Both the position numbers and the translations under genes were made by a program. Below are positions 1 through 7,558 of a stretch of DNA of 51,985 bases, one piece after another. The stretch spans positions 116,704 through 168,688 of the forward strand of contig MKUJ01000018.1 in the NCBI GenBank assembly GCA_001897755.1, written 5' to 3'. Position 1 is the first letter of the stretch; the number at the start of each line of letters is the position of its first letter. This stretch comes from Afipia sp. 64-13. GTDB taxonomy: Bacteria; Pseudomonadota; Alphaproteobacteria; Rhizobiales; Xanthobacteraceae. The notes under the pieces were generated by a model that was not told the origin of the DNA, ran no database searches, and saw nothing but the letters and a program-made list of their open reading frames with translations.

Positions 1-1
1 G

Positions 2-508
2 GCGACGCGCGTGGCGCGGGCGAAATTCGCGGATTATCTGGCGCTGCGCTGGCCGGGCTGGAAGGCGCTGCTGATCGGCGCGGTCATGCTCGGCGTGCTG
101 ATCACCTGCTGGGATCTGTTGTCGAAGGCGCTCGGCCGCGAGGTCGCACCGGGCTTCATGACCGATGTCCTCAAATCGGCGCAGGCCGACGGCGCGCTGT
201 GGCTGCTGGTGCTGGCGTTCTGCGTCGGTGCGCCGGTCACGGAGGAATTCTTCGTGCGCGGCTTTCTCTATCGCGGCTGGTCGGAGACGTTCCTGCGGCC
301 GGTCGGCGCCATCGTGCTGTCGTCGCTGGTGTGGACGCTGATGCATCTGCAGTACGACTGGTTCTTCCTCGGCGAGGTGTTCTCCATCGGCCTCTTGCTC
401 GGCTATCTGCGCTATCGCTACCACTCGACCTGGCTGACGGTGGTGGTCCACGGCATCAACAATCTGGCCGCCACGATCCAGACCATATGGCTGGCGAACC
501 AGTCCTGA
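2..508 (+). CDS. CPBP-family intramembrane metalloprotease, 5'-truncated by window edge
   Basis: This is the C-terminal part of a CPBP (CAAX protease and bacteriocin-processing, Abi) membrane protease. The frame is open to the left edge, and a GTG at position 11 is only an internal candidate start. Family members usually have 250-300 residues and about 165 are visible, so the gene begins outside the window. Numbering from the GTG, the motif-1 glutamates E78-E79 and R83 (TEEFFVRGFLYRG) are present, with motif histidines H112 (MHLQYDW) and H147 followed by N151 (HGINN). These are the expected catalytic or metal-binding residues inside hydrophobic helices. The substrate is unknown. The gene ends 15 bases before the stop of the convergent ruvX. 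Confidence 0.85.
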   Translation, partial: ATRVARAKFADYLALRWPGWKALLIGAVMLGVLITCWDLLSKALGREVAPGFMTDVLKSAQADGALWLLVLAFCVGAPVTEEFFVRGFLYRGWSETFLRPVGAIVLSSLVWTLMHLQYDWFFLGEVFSIGLLLGYLRYRYHSTWLTVVVHGINNLAATIQTIWLANQS

Positions 509-522
509 CGCGCGCCTGACGC

Positions 523-1011
523 TCAGGGCGTCTCGGGCGGGCCAAGCACCGCAAGGCGGTCGAGCGCGCCCTGCAGGATGAAGATCGCCGCGTGCTCGTC
601 GATCACCTCGGCGCGGCGGGCGCGGCTCATGTCCATGCCGATCAGTTCGCGCTCCACCGCCGCGGTGGAGAGCCGCTCGTCCCACAGGCCGATGGCCTGC
701 TCGGTCAGCCGCGCGAAGTTCCTCGCGAAGGCGCGGGTCGATTGCGCGCGCGGGCCCTCGCTGCCGTCCATGTTGATCGGCAGGCCGAGCACGAATCCCA
801 CCGCCTTGCGCTCGGCGGCGATGGCGAGCAGCCGCGCCGCATCGGCGGTGAACGTCTTGCGCCGGATGGTTTCGACCCCGGTCGCCAGTCTGCGGTCGGG
901 ATCGGACACCGCGACGCCGATGGTCTTTGTGCCGAGATCGAGGCCGATCAGCGCGCCACGGGGCGGCCAGAGCGGCACGGCATCGGTGAGGGGAAGGATC
1001 GGCGCGGGCAT
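523..1011 (-). CDS. ruvX: Putative pre-16S rRNA nuclease / Holliday junction resolvase RuvX (YqgF)
   Basis: YqgF/RuvX belongs to the RNase H-fold superfamily. In E. coli it is needed to mature the 16S rRNA 5' end, and it is often annotated as a Holliday junction resolvase. The N-terminal strand carries the conserved aspartate at about D25 ([17 protein letters not shown]). The middle holds the conserved [11 protein letters not shown] segment, followed by the family motifs DERLST and [10 protein letters not shown] near the C-terminus. I chose the ATG at 1011 (MPAPILPL, 162 residues) because it fits the usual length. In-frame ATGs at 1026 and 1068 would add 5 or 19 residues. The gene is convergent with the CPBP gene and divergent from gatC. 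Confidence 0.88.
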   Translation of the reverse strand: MPAPILPLTDAVPLWPPRGALIGLDLGTKTIGVAVSDPDRRLATGVETIRRKTFTADAARLLAIAAERKAVGFVLGLPINMDGSEGPRAQSTRAFARNFARLTEQAIGLWDERLSTAAVERELIGMDMSRARRAEVIDEHAAIFILQGALDRLAVLGPPETP

Positions 1012-1224
1012 GCGCTCTGCTACCATGCCGGTTGCATCGGGCGCAAAGGCAGACCGGCCTTGTCGCAAGACGGGTGATCCGGCTTCAAGGCTCGCCGCGC
1101 GCAGCCGGAGCCATTAAGTCCTGCCTTTTTGGGCTCGATTGGCGGGTTTCCCCTGCGGGGCAAAATGCTTTATACGGCAGGCAGATCGGAGCCGCTGCTG
1201 CGGCTGTTTCGGAGTTTTGCTGGA

Positions 1225-1512
1225 ATGTCCGTTGATGCCGCCACCGTCCGCCGGATCGCGCACCTTGCCCGGATCGCGGTCAAGGACGAGGAGGTTGCCC
1301 ATCTGCAGGGCGAGCTCAATGCGATCCTCGCGTTCGTCGAGCAGTTGTCCGAGGTGGATGTCGAAGGCGTCGAGCCGATGACCTCGGTGATGCCGATGGC
1401 GATGAAGAAGCGTCACGACGTCGTCAATGACGGCGAGATCGCCGGCAAGGTGCTCGCCAACGCTCCCGCGACCGAGGATCATTTCTTTCTGGTCCCGAAG
1501 GTGGTCGAATAG
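1225..1512 (+). CDS. gatC: Aspartyl/glutamyl-tRNA amidotransferase subunit C
   Basis: GatC is the small subunit of the GatCAB amidotransferase, which converts Glu-tRNA(Gln) and/or Asp-tRNA(Asn) to the amidated forms. It acts as a belt that holds GatA and GatB together. The 95-residue protein shows the family pattern: an N-terminal helix [16 protein letters not shown], the VEGVEPM segment, and a C-terminal [11 protein letters not shown] tail. An upstream in-frame start at 1129 would add 32 residues of low similarity, so the ATG at 1225 ([10 protein letters not shown]) is preferred. It heads the gat cluster, 15 bases before the small gene at 1528. Confidence 0.95.
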   Translation: MSVDAATVRRIAHLARIAVKDEEVAHLQGELNAILAFVEQLSEVDVEGVEPMTSVMPMAMKKRHDVVNDGEIAGKVLANAPATEDHFFLVPKVVE

Positions 1513-1527
1513 CGGCCGGAGGCGAGC

Positions 1528-1725
1528 ATGTGCATCCTGTGCAGCGACGAGAAAACCTACGCGGCCTACATGGAATATCTCGACGCCATGGAGCGGGCCG
1601 GCAAGATCACCAATCCCGACGAAGCGGTCGATGCCATCATCGAGGCTTTGCAACATTCCCAGTTCCAGCGGCGGCCCGGCAGCGTGCCGCCGCCTTCCTT
1701 CTCCTGCGATCCGGTTGACGAATGA
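1528..1725 (+). CDS. Small conserved-looking protein within the gat operon, function unknown
   Basis: This 65-residue acidic protein sits between gatC and gatA. It starts [11 protein letters not shown], so it has a CxxC pair at positions 2 and 5, and it has a third cysteine near the C-terminus (FSCDPVDE). A helical, charged middle ([24 protein letters not shown]) is followed by a Pro/Ser-rich tail. Support for a real gene comes from a good ribosome-binding sequence (GGAGGCGAGC) just before the ATG, a 15-base gap from gatC, and an ATGA overlap with the gatA start, which implies translational coupling. I do not recognise a named family. A metal- or tRNA-related accessory role would only be a guess from its place. 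Confidence 0.75.
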   Translation: MCILCSDEKTYAAYMEYLDAMERAGKITNPDEAVDAIIEALQHSQFQRRPGSVPPPSFSCDPVDE

Positions 1726-3197
1726 CTGACCTGACTTCACTCACGCTCGCCGAGGCCAAGACTGGTCTTGCGAACAAATCCTTCACGTCGCTGGAGCTGA
1801 CCGAGGCGCATCTGGCCGCCATGGAGCAGGCGCGGGCGCTGAACGCCTATGTGCTGGAGACGCCGGATCAGGCGCGGACCATGGCGAAGGACGCCGACGC
1901 GCGGCTTGCCAAGGGCGAAGCCGGCAATCTCGAAGGCGTCCCGCTCGGCATCAAGGACCTGTTCGCCACCAAGGGCGTGCGCCTGACCGCATGCTCGAAG
2001 ATCCTCGACGACTTCAAGCCGCCTTACGAATCCACCGTGACCTCGCAGCTCTGGCGCGACGGCGCGGTGATGCTCGGCAAGCTCAACAATGACGAATTCG
2101 CGATGGGCTCGTCGAACGAGACCTCGGCGTTCGGCCCGGTGGTCAATCCGTGGCGGCGCGAGGGTTCGGACGCGAGACTGGTGCCCGGCGGCTCCTCCGG
2201 CGGCTCGGCCTCGGCGGTGGCGGCGGGACTGTGTTTCGGCGCGACCGGCACTGACACCGGCGGCTCGATCCGCCAGCCTGCGGCGTTTACCGGCATCGTA
2301 GGCCTGAAGCCGACCTATGGCCGCTGCTCGCGCTGGGGCATCGTCGCCTTCGCGTCCTCGCTCGATCAGGCCGGACCGTTCGCCCGCACGGTGCGCGACA
2401 CCGCGATCCTGATGCGCTCGATGGCGGGGCACGATCCCAAGGACACCACCTCGGTCGATCTGCCGGTGCCGGATTACGAGGGCGCGCTCGGCCGCTCGGT
2501 CAAGGGCATGAAGATCGGCATCCCGAAGGAATATCGCATCGGGGGCATGTCCGCCGAAATCGAGAAGCTGTGGGCGCAGGGCGCCGAATGGCTGAAGGCG
2601 GCGGGCGCCGAGCTTGTCGAAATCTCCCTGCCGCACACCAAATACGCGCTGCCGGCCTATTACGTGGTGGCGCCGGCGGAAGCCTCGTCCAATCTCGCGC
2701 GCTATGACGGCGTGCGCTACGGCGCGCGGGTCGATGGCCGCAACATCGTCGAGATGTACGAGAACACCCGCGCCGCCGGCTTCGGCCCGGAGGTGCGCCG
2801 CCGCATCATGATCGGCACCTACGTGCTGTCGGCCGGCTATTACGACGCCTATTACCTGCGCGCGCAGAAGGTGCGGACCCTGATCAAGCAGGACTTCGAG
2901 GAGGTGTTCGCGCAGGGGGTCAACGCGATCCTGACCCCGGCCACGCCGTCCGCCGCCTTCGGCATCGGCGAGAAGGGCAAGGCCGATCCGATCGAGATGT
3001 ATCTCAACGACATCTTCACGGTGACGGTGAACATGGCGGGCCTGCCGGGCATCGCCGTGCCGGCCGGCAAGGATGCGCAGGGCCTGCCGCTCGGTCTGCA
3101 ACTGATCGGCCGGCCGTTCGACGAGGAAACCCTGTTCTCGCTTGGCGACGTCATCGAGCAGTCCGCCGGACGCTTCAAGCCGAAGAGGTGGTGGTGA
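1722..3197 (+). CDS. gatA: Aspartyl/glutamyl-tRNA amidotransferase subunit A
   Basis: GatA is the glutaminase/amidase subunit of GatCAB. It releases ammonia from glutamine and passes it to the aminoacyl-tRNA activated by GatB. The 491-residue product has the amidase-signature Ser-cisSer-Lys triad: K78 (GIKDLF), S158 in the glycine-serine motif [15 protein letters not shown], and S182 in [13 protein letters not shown]. Length and motif order match full-length GatA. Its start overlaps the preceding small gene by four bases (ATGA), and its stop overlaps the next gene's start, so the cluster looks like one transcription unit. Confidence 0.97.
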   Translation: MTDLTSLTLAEAKTGLANKSFTSLELTEAHLAAMEQARALNAYVLETPDQARTMAKDADARLAKGEAGNLEGVPLGIKDLFATKGVRLTACSKILDDFKPPYESTVTSQLWRDGAVMLGKLNNDEFAMGSSNETSAFGPVVNPWRREGSDARLVPGGSSGGSASAVAAGLCFGATGTDTGGSIRQPAAFTGIVGLKPTYGRCSRWGIVAFASSLDQAGPFARTVRDTAILMRSMAGHDPKDTTSVDLPVPDYEGALGRSVKGMKIGIPKEYRIGGMSAEIEKLWAQGAEWLKAAGAELVEISLPHTKYALPAYYVVAPAEASSNLARYDGVRYGARVDGRNIVEMYENTRAAGFGPEVRRRIMIGTYVLSAGYYDAYYLRAQKVRTLIKQDFEEVFAQGVNAILTPATPSAAFGIGEKGKADPIEMYLNDIFTVTVNMAGLPGIAVPAGKDAQGLPLGLQLIGRPFDEETLFSLGDVIEQSAGRFKPKRWW

Positions 3198-3490
3198 TGG
3201 GCATGTCGGATCTGAAGGCCAGCCTTGCCGAGGTCGCGCCGCCTGCCAATCTGTCGCAGCCGCTGACGGCGCTGTGGTGGGCGGCGAAAGGCGACTGGGA
3301 AAAGGCGCACTCTTGCGCGCAACAGATTCCGACGGCCGACGGCGCCTGGGTTCATGCGTATCTGCATCGTGTCGAAGGCGATCTCGACAATGCGGGCTAC
3401 TGGTATGGCCGCGCGGGCAAACCCGTATCGTCTGCGGCGCTCGACGCCGAATGGGATCAGATCGCGTCGGAGCTGTTGGGGCAGAGCTGA
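3197..3490 (+). CDS. Conserved hypothetical protein downstream of gatA
   Basis: The predicted product has 97 residues and no family I can name with confidence. It is soluble, rich in Trp and Ala, and contains WWAAKGDWEKAHSCAQQ followed by WVHAYLHRVEGDLDNAGYWYGRAG. The spacing resembles one short helical repeat (TPR/Sel1-like), in which small residues pack between paired helices. The ATG at 3197 overlaps the gatA stop by one base (TGATG); ATG 3203 or GTG 3188 are alternative starts. Its stop overlaps the next start in the same way (TGATG at 3490), which argues that it is translated as part of the gat operon. Confidence 0.75.
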   Translation: MGMSDLKASLAEVAPPANLSQPLTALWWAAKGDWEKAHSCAQQIPTADGAWVHAYLHRVEGDLDNAGYWYGRAGKPVSSAALDAEWDQIASELLGQS

Positions 3491-3789
3491 TGTCGTCCGA
3501 ACCGAAAAATCTCCCGGAACTGCGCGAGATCATCGACCGGATCGACCGAGACCTTGTCGCGCTGATCGCGGAGCGGGTGCGCTGCCTCGATCAGGTGATC
3601 GCCGTGAAACTGCGGGACGGTCTGCCGGCCGCGATTCCGGAGCGGGTCGAGGAGGTCGTCGCCCATGTCCGTGCCGAGGCGGAGGCCGCCGGCGTGCCGC
3701 CGGATCTTGCGGAAATGCTCTGGCGCAGTCTCATCGGCTGGTCGATCGCCTATGAGGATGATCACCTCAAGGACAGTTCGCAGTCCTGA
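3490..3789 (+). CDS. Chorismate mutase, AroQ type (PchB-like length)
   Basis: This 99-residue protein has the all-helical AroQ fold pattern. Chorismate mutases of this class convert chorismate to prephenate for Phe/Tyr synthesis, and the related PchB uses the same fold as an isochorismate pyruvate lyase. Matches to the E. coli domain are the first-helix Arg (ELREIIDRIDRDL), the Arg of IAERVRCLDQV, the Lys of IAVKLRDG, and a Glu/Arg pair in PERVEEVV. There is no prephenate dehydratase or DAHP synthase domain, so it is a stand-alone enzyme. It is translationally coupled to the upstream gene (TGATG). Which of the two activities it has cannot be settled from sequence alone. Confidence 0.82.
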   Translation: MSSEPKNLPELREIIDRIDRDLVALIAERVRCLDQVIAVKLRDGLPAAIPERVEEVVAHVRAEAEAAGVPPDLAEMLWRSLIGWSIAYEDDHLKDSSQS

Positions 3790-3885
3790 ACCAAGCCCAC
3801 CCATTAACCATGCTGGCCGCCATTGCCGCGCGCGCGACGGGCGTTAGGGAAAAAGCGACCCCCATCCGTCAGGAATGGTGAGGGG

Positions 3886-5286
3886 ATGGGGATTGCCATG
3901 GCGCGCGCGCGTACATTTTTCGGAAGTCTGTCGGTCTGCGCGCTGCTGATCGGCTGCGCCACCATCCAGAACGAGCCGGTGAACGTCGCCGGCACGCCGG
4001 ACACGCTCGCCAACCGGCTCGACATCGGCTTCAAGGAAAACGAGGTCGAGAACGACGTGGTGATCGGCCTGTCGTTCTCGGGCGGCGGCACCCGCGCGGC
4101 GGCCTTCTCCTATGGCGTGCTGTCGGAGATGGAGCGCATTCCGCTGCGCGGCGCGCAGGGCCCGATGATCGACCGACTCGATTTCATCTCCGGGGTGTCG
4201 GGCGGCGCGGTGACGGCGGCCTATTACGGACTGAGGAAACGGGCGAGGCTCGCCGACTTCCGCGAGAAGTTTTTGCTGCGCAACGCCGAAGAGAATTTGC
4301 AGACCGACATCTCGCTGGCGACGCTGCCGCGCGCGATGGCCGGCGGCATCAACGATTCCACCGGCTTTCCGCGCTGGCTCGACGCCAACCTGTTCCACGG
4401 CGCCAATTTCGGCCAGTTCCGCGCCGAGGGCCGGCCGCGGGTCTGGATCAACGCCTCCGACATCTACAACCGCACGCCGTTCGTGTTCGGCGCCACCGCC
4501 TTCCGCGCGATGTGCAGCGACCTGTCGGAATATCCGCTGGCGGATGCGGTGGCGGCGTCCGCCGCCGTTCCGGTGGCGTTCGCGCCCGTGGTCATCAAGA
4601 CCTTCCCGGGCAAGTGCAGGGAGCCGCTGCCGTCCTGGGTCACCAGGGCGCGTGACAATTCCAACGCGCCGCCGATGCTCGGCGCCTTCGCCAAGGCGAT
4701 CAGCCGCTACCATGACGGCTCGATGCCTTACATCAAGCTGCTCGACGGCGGCCTTGTCGATAATTACGGCCTGTCCGGCTTCACCATCGCGCGGCTGTCG
4801 TCGGCGACGCCCTATGAGCCGCTGACGCCGGCGCAGGCGGTCAAGTTGCGGCGCGGTCTGTTTCTAGTGGTGGACGCCAAGTCGGGCGTCGCCGGCAACT
4901 GGATCAACACCGTGGAAGGGCCGAGCGGGTTCGAACTGTTCCGCGCTGCGGCCGATACCGCGGTCGATGCCGGCGTGGCCGGCAGCTATACCGCGTTCGA
5001 GCGTGTCATGAGCGACTGGCACGCGGCGCTGGTGAAGTGGCGCTGCGGCCTGTCCGCCGCCGAGCGGGCGCGCTATGGCGCGCGGCCGGGCTGGAATTGC
5101 CGCGACATCAAGTTCTTCATCGGCCGCGTCGGCTTCGACCAGCTTGATCCGGCGCGCGCGGCGCGGCTCGATGGCGTGCCGACCCGCTTCAACCTGCCGC
5201 GCGAGCAGGTCGATGACGTGATCGAAGCGGGGCGGGATTCGCTGCGCGCCAGTCCGGCGTTCAAGACCTTTGCCGCCAGCCTGTGA
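3886..5286 (+). CDS. Patatin-like phospholipase, predicted lipoprotein
   Basis: This is a 466-residue patatin-family serine lipid acyl hydrolase. A hydrophobic N-terminus ends in the lipobox LIGC (Cys24 from this start), so it should be lipidated and held in the envelope. The patatin oxyanion loop SGGGTRAAA is at about 65-73, the nucleophile elbow GVSGG places Ser105, and the catalytic Asp lies in the DGG motif LLDGGLVDNYG at about 287. All parts of the Ser-Asp dyad are present. ATG 3886 is used, with an AGGA about 10 bases upstream; ATG 3898, four codons in, also keeps the lipobox. The gene sits between gatA and gatB with no obvious link to tRNA amidation. Confidence 0.88.
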   Translation: MGIAMARARTFFGSLSVCALLIGCATIQNEPVNVAGTPDTLANRLDIGFKENEVENDVVIGLSFSGGGTRAAAFSYGVLSEMERIPLRGAQGPMIDRLDFISGVSGGAVTAAYYGLRKRARLADFREKFLLRNAEENLQTDISLATLPRAMAGGINDSTGFPRWLDANLFHGANFGQFRAEGRPRVWINASDIYNRTPFVFGATAFRAMCSDLSEYPLADAVAASAAVPVAFAPVVIKTFPGKCREPLPSWVTRARDNSNAPPMLGAFAKAISRYHDGSMPYIKLLDGGLVDNYGLSGFTIARLSSATPYEPLTPAQAVKLRRGLFLVVDAKSGVAGNWINTVEGPSGFELFRAAADTAVDAGVAGSYTAFERVMSDWHAALVKWRCGLSAAERARYGARPGWNCRDIKFFIGRVGFDQLDPARAARLDGVPTRFNLPREQVDDVIEAGRDSLRASPAFKTFAASL

Positions 5287-5334
5287 CCCTGGCGGGGGTT
5301 TTCCTGACCGCCCGGGCGCGGTAAAAGCCGCTCC

Positions 5335-6819
5335 ATGAACGCAACCGTCGATCCCAAGAAACTCATCAAAGGCGTCACCGGCGACTGGGAAGTCGTGATC
5401 GGGCTGGAAGTCCATGCCCAGGTGACCTCGCAATCCAAGCTGTTCTCCGGCGCGTCCACCGCGTTCGGCGGCGCGCCCAACGAGCATGTCTCGCTGGTGG
5501 ACGCGGCGATGCCCGGCATGCTGCCCGTCATCAACGAGGAGTGCGTCGCCCAGGCGATCCGCACCGGGCTCGGCCTGAAGGCGCAGATCAACCTGAAATC
5601 GACCTTCGACCGGAAGAACTATTTCTACCCCGATTTGCCGCAGGGCTATCAGATCAGCCAGTACAAGTCGCCGATCGTCGGCGAGGGCACGGTGCTGATC
5701 GACACCCCCGACGGCGGCACCGCGTCGGTCGGCATCGAGCGGCTGCATCTGGAGCAGGACGCCGGCAAGTCGCTGCACGATCAACACCCGACCATGTCCT
5801 ATGTCGATCTCAACCGCTCCGGCGTCGCCTTGATGGAGATCGTCTCCAGGCCGGACATGCGCTCGGCGGACGAAGCCAAGGCCTACGTCGCCAAGCTGCG
5901 CAGCATCCTGCGCTATCTCGGCACCTGCGACGGCGACATGGAGAAGGGCAATCTGCGCGCCGACGTCAACGTCTCGGTGCGCCGGCCGGGCGAGCCGTTC
6001 GGCACCCGCTGCGAGATCAAGAACGTCAACTCGATCCGCTTCATCGGCCAGGCGATCGAGTTCGAGGCGCGGCGCCAGATCGAGATCATCGAGGACGGTG
6101 GCGCGATCGAGCAGGAGACCCGGCTCTACGACCCCAATAAGGGCGAGACGCGCTCGATGCGCTCCAAGGAAGAGGCGCACGATTACCGCTACTTCCCCGA
6201 TCCCGACCTGTTGCCGCTGGAATTCTCCGCTGCCTATGTCGAGGAGCTGCGCTCCGGGCTGCCGGAGCTGCCGGACGAGAAGCGCGCGCGTTTCATCGAC
6301 GCCTTTGGTCTGACGCCCTACGACGCCGGCGTTCTGGTCGCCGAGCGGGAGAGCGCCGACTTCTACGAAGCGGTGCTGGCCGGGCTCGGCAATGCGGCGC
6401 GTGACGGCAAGCTCGCCGCCAACTGGGTGATCAACGAACTGTTCGGCCGCCTCAACAAGGAAGGGCAGGAGATTGCCGCCTCGCCGGTCTCGGCGGCGCA
6501 GCTCGCCGCCATCGTCGACCTGATCGGCGAGGGCACCATCTCCGGAAAGATCGCCAAGGACCTGTTCGAGATCGTCTGGACCAAGGGTGGCGATCCCAAG
6601 TCGCTGGTCGAGAGCCTCGGCATGAAGCAGGTGACCGATCTCGGCGCGATCGAGAAGCTGGTGGACGACATCGTCGCCGCCAACCCCGAGAAGGTGGCGC
6701 AGGCGCAGGCCAAACCGCAGTTGATGGGCTGGTTCGTCGGCCAGGTGATGAAATCGTCGGGCGGCAAGGTCAATCCGCAGGCGGTGAACGACCTCCTCAA
6801 GGCCAAGCTCGGTCTCTGA
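5335..6819 (+). CDS. gatB: Aspartyl/glutamyl-tRNA amidotransferase subunit B
   Basis: GatB is the kinase/tRNA-binding subunit of GatCAB; it phosphorylates the misacylated Glu or Asp before amidation. The 494-residue protein opens with [12 protein letters not shown], then has the conserved metal-binding and active-site stretch [18 protein letters not shown], a [19 protein letters not shown] block and ENRSMR-like [18 protein letters not shown]. The C-terminal YqeY-like helical tail ends [19 protein letters not shown]. It is separated from the patatin gene by only 48 bases, which is compatible with read-through from gatCA. No convincing terminator follows; a gene-poor stretch of about 600 bases begins here. 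Confidence 0.97.
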   Translation: MNATVDPKKLIKGVTGDWEVVIGLEVHAQVTSQSKLFSGASTAFGGAPNEHVSLVDAAMPGMLPVINEECVAQAIRTGLGLKAQINLKSTFDRKNYFYPDLPQGYQISQYKSPIVGEGTVLIDTPDGGTASVGIERLHLEQDAGKSLHDQHPTMSYVDLNRSGVALMEIVSRPDMRSADEAKAYVAKLRSILRYLGTCDGDMEKGNLRADVNVSVRRPGEPFGTRCEIKNVNSIRFIGQAIEFEARRQIEIIEDGGAIEQETRLYDPNKGETRSMRSKEEAHDYRYFPDPDLLPLEFSAAYVEELRSGLPELPDEKRARFIDAFGLTPYDAGVLVAERESADFYEAVLAGLGNAARDGKLAANWVINELFGRLNKEGQEIAASPVSAAQLAAIVDLIGEGTISGKIAKDLFEIVWTKGGDPKSLVESLGMKQVTDLGAIEKLVDDIVAANPEKVAQAQAKPQLMGWFVGQVMKSSGGKVNPQAVNDLLKAKLGL

Positions 6820-7425
6820 TCTCTTCAAGCGTTGTTCGGACGGCGCGCTTTTGGCGCCGCCCGGGTCGGCTTCCGGCTCCGCGCGAGCATGCGCGGATCG
6901 CTCGCATGGCGGCTTTTATGAACGCGCAGCGAGCGCCGTGCGTATCCGATATCGCCGACGACGACAGAAGAAAGACGAATCAGTTTTTCGCGACGGCGCG
7001 AAAAACTTTGCCGCGATGGGCCTCGCGCCGCCTAAAACGCAAAATTCCCAAAAAATATTTTCGTTGCCAAAATTCACGACTCAGGATGCGCGGCGCGCCT
7101 CTTGTCGTCATCGTTTGTCATTCGCGATGTCGAGCGTGATTTCGCTGCACGCAGGATCGAAATTAAAAATGTCCGCGTCTTTCGGGCACTTCTTAAAAAT
7201 TCCACATGATCGCTATGGTGTTCTGGGGATAGCGCGCGCGATCCTGCGGAGCTCGGTCGTGTCGCCGGCGCGAAGCGCGCGCGATGCCCATCGGTACGCT
7301 TGCGTCAACACTTCTTTAAGCGGGGCGCTGTTCTTTTTTATGCGTTGGTGTAATCCATTCGAAGTGCACATCGATTCCCGGGTGCACGAAGCGATTAAGC
7401 CATCTCACTTATTTAGGAGGGCAAC
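6820..7425. other. Gene-poor 606-base intergenic stretch
   Basis: No convincing coding region is seen here. A long open frame (6851-7471) has no family features and runs out of frame over the real small gene at 7426. The stretch includes a patch much richer in A/T than its surroundings (about 7030-7075), an 11-bp perfect inverted repeat (6982-7007) and two copies of GTGCAC 18 bases apart (7364-7369 and 7382-7387) in a probable 5' leader of the lysine-rich gene. The promoter of that gene probably lies in the last 150 bases, but I cannot define its boxes. Confidence 0.5.
6982..7007. repeat. Perfect 11-bp inverted repeat (AGTTTTTCGCG, 4-base loop)
   Basis: AGTTTTTCGCG is followed by ACGG and the exact reverse complement CGCGAAAAACT. 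The palindrome could be an operator or an RNA hairpin. It lacks a T-run after the stem on either strand, so it is not a classical intrinsic terminator. It lies about 160 bases after the gatB stop. Confidence 0.6.
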
Positions 7426-7518
7426 ATGGCCAAGAAAGCGAAGAAGGCGAAGAAGGCGAAGTCGGCAGTGAAGAAGACTGTCAAGAAGACCCGCAAGGTC
7501 GCCAAGAAGAAGAAGTAA
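7426..7518 (+). CDS. 30-residue lysine-rich histone-like protein
   Basis: This very short gene encodes MAKKAKKAKKAKSAVKKTV followed by KKTRKVAKKKK. Of its 30 residues 17 are Lys and one is Arg; the rest are mainly Ala, Val and Thr. It resembles the (A/P)KKA repeats of histone H1 tails and of bacterial H1-like proteins, so a DNA- or RNA-binding role in the nucleoid is likely by composition only. A near-ideal ribosome-binding site, AGGAGGG at 7415-7421, sits 4 bases before the ATG, which strongly supports translation. The stop codon is part of a small hairpin. It stands alone in a gene-poor island with no operon partner. Confidence 0.78.
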   Translation: MAKKAKKAKKAKSAVKKTVKKTRKVAKKKK

Positions 7519-7558
7519 GGCTTCGCCTTACGGAATTGCCGGCAGCTTATGCCGGCAA
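7516..7558 (+). terminator. Two consecutive hairpins after the lysine-rich gene, possible terminator
   Basis: The first hairpin is TAAGGC-TTC-GCCTTA (7516-7530), which includes the stop codon. The second is TTGCCGGC-AGCTTAT-GCCGGCAA (7536-7558), a perfect 8-bp stem. Neither is followed by a strong T-run, so termination could be weak, Rho-assisted, or the hairpins may stabilise the transcript's 3' end. Confidence 0.45.

Noticed and set aside
1737-3533. 598-codon open frame on the minus strand opposite gatA
   Set aside because: It is a shadow of gatA in GC-rich DNA; it has Arg/His-rich composition, no motif and no ribosome-binding site. The plus-strand gatA is unambiguous.
4864-6828. 654-codon minus-strand frame opposite gatB
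   Set aside because: It is antisense to a full-length conserved gatB and has no family features.
6851-7471. 206-codon frame over the gene-poor island
   Set aside because: It ends inside the lysine-rich gene in another frame, has no family match and Arg/Ser-rich composition; it is probably chance.
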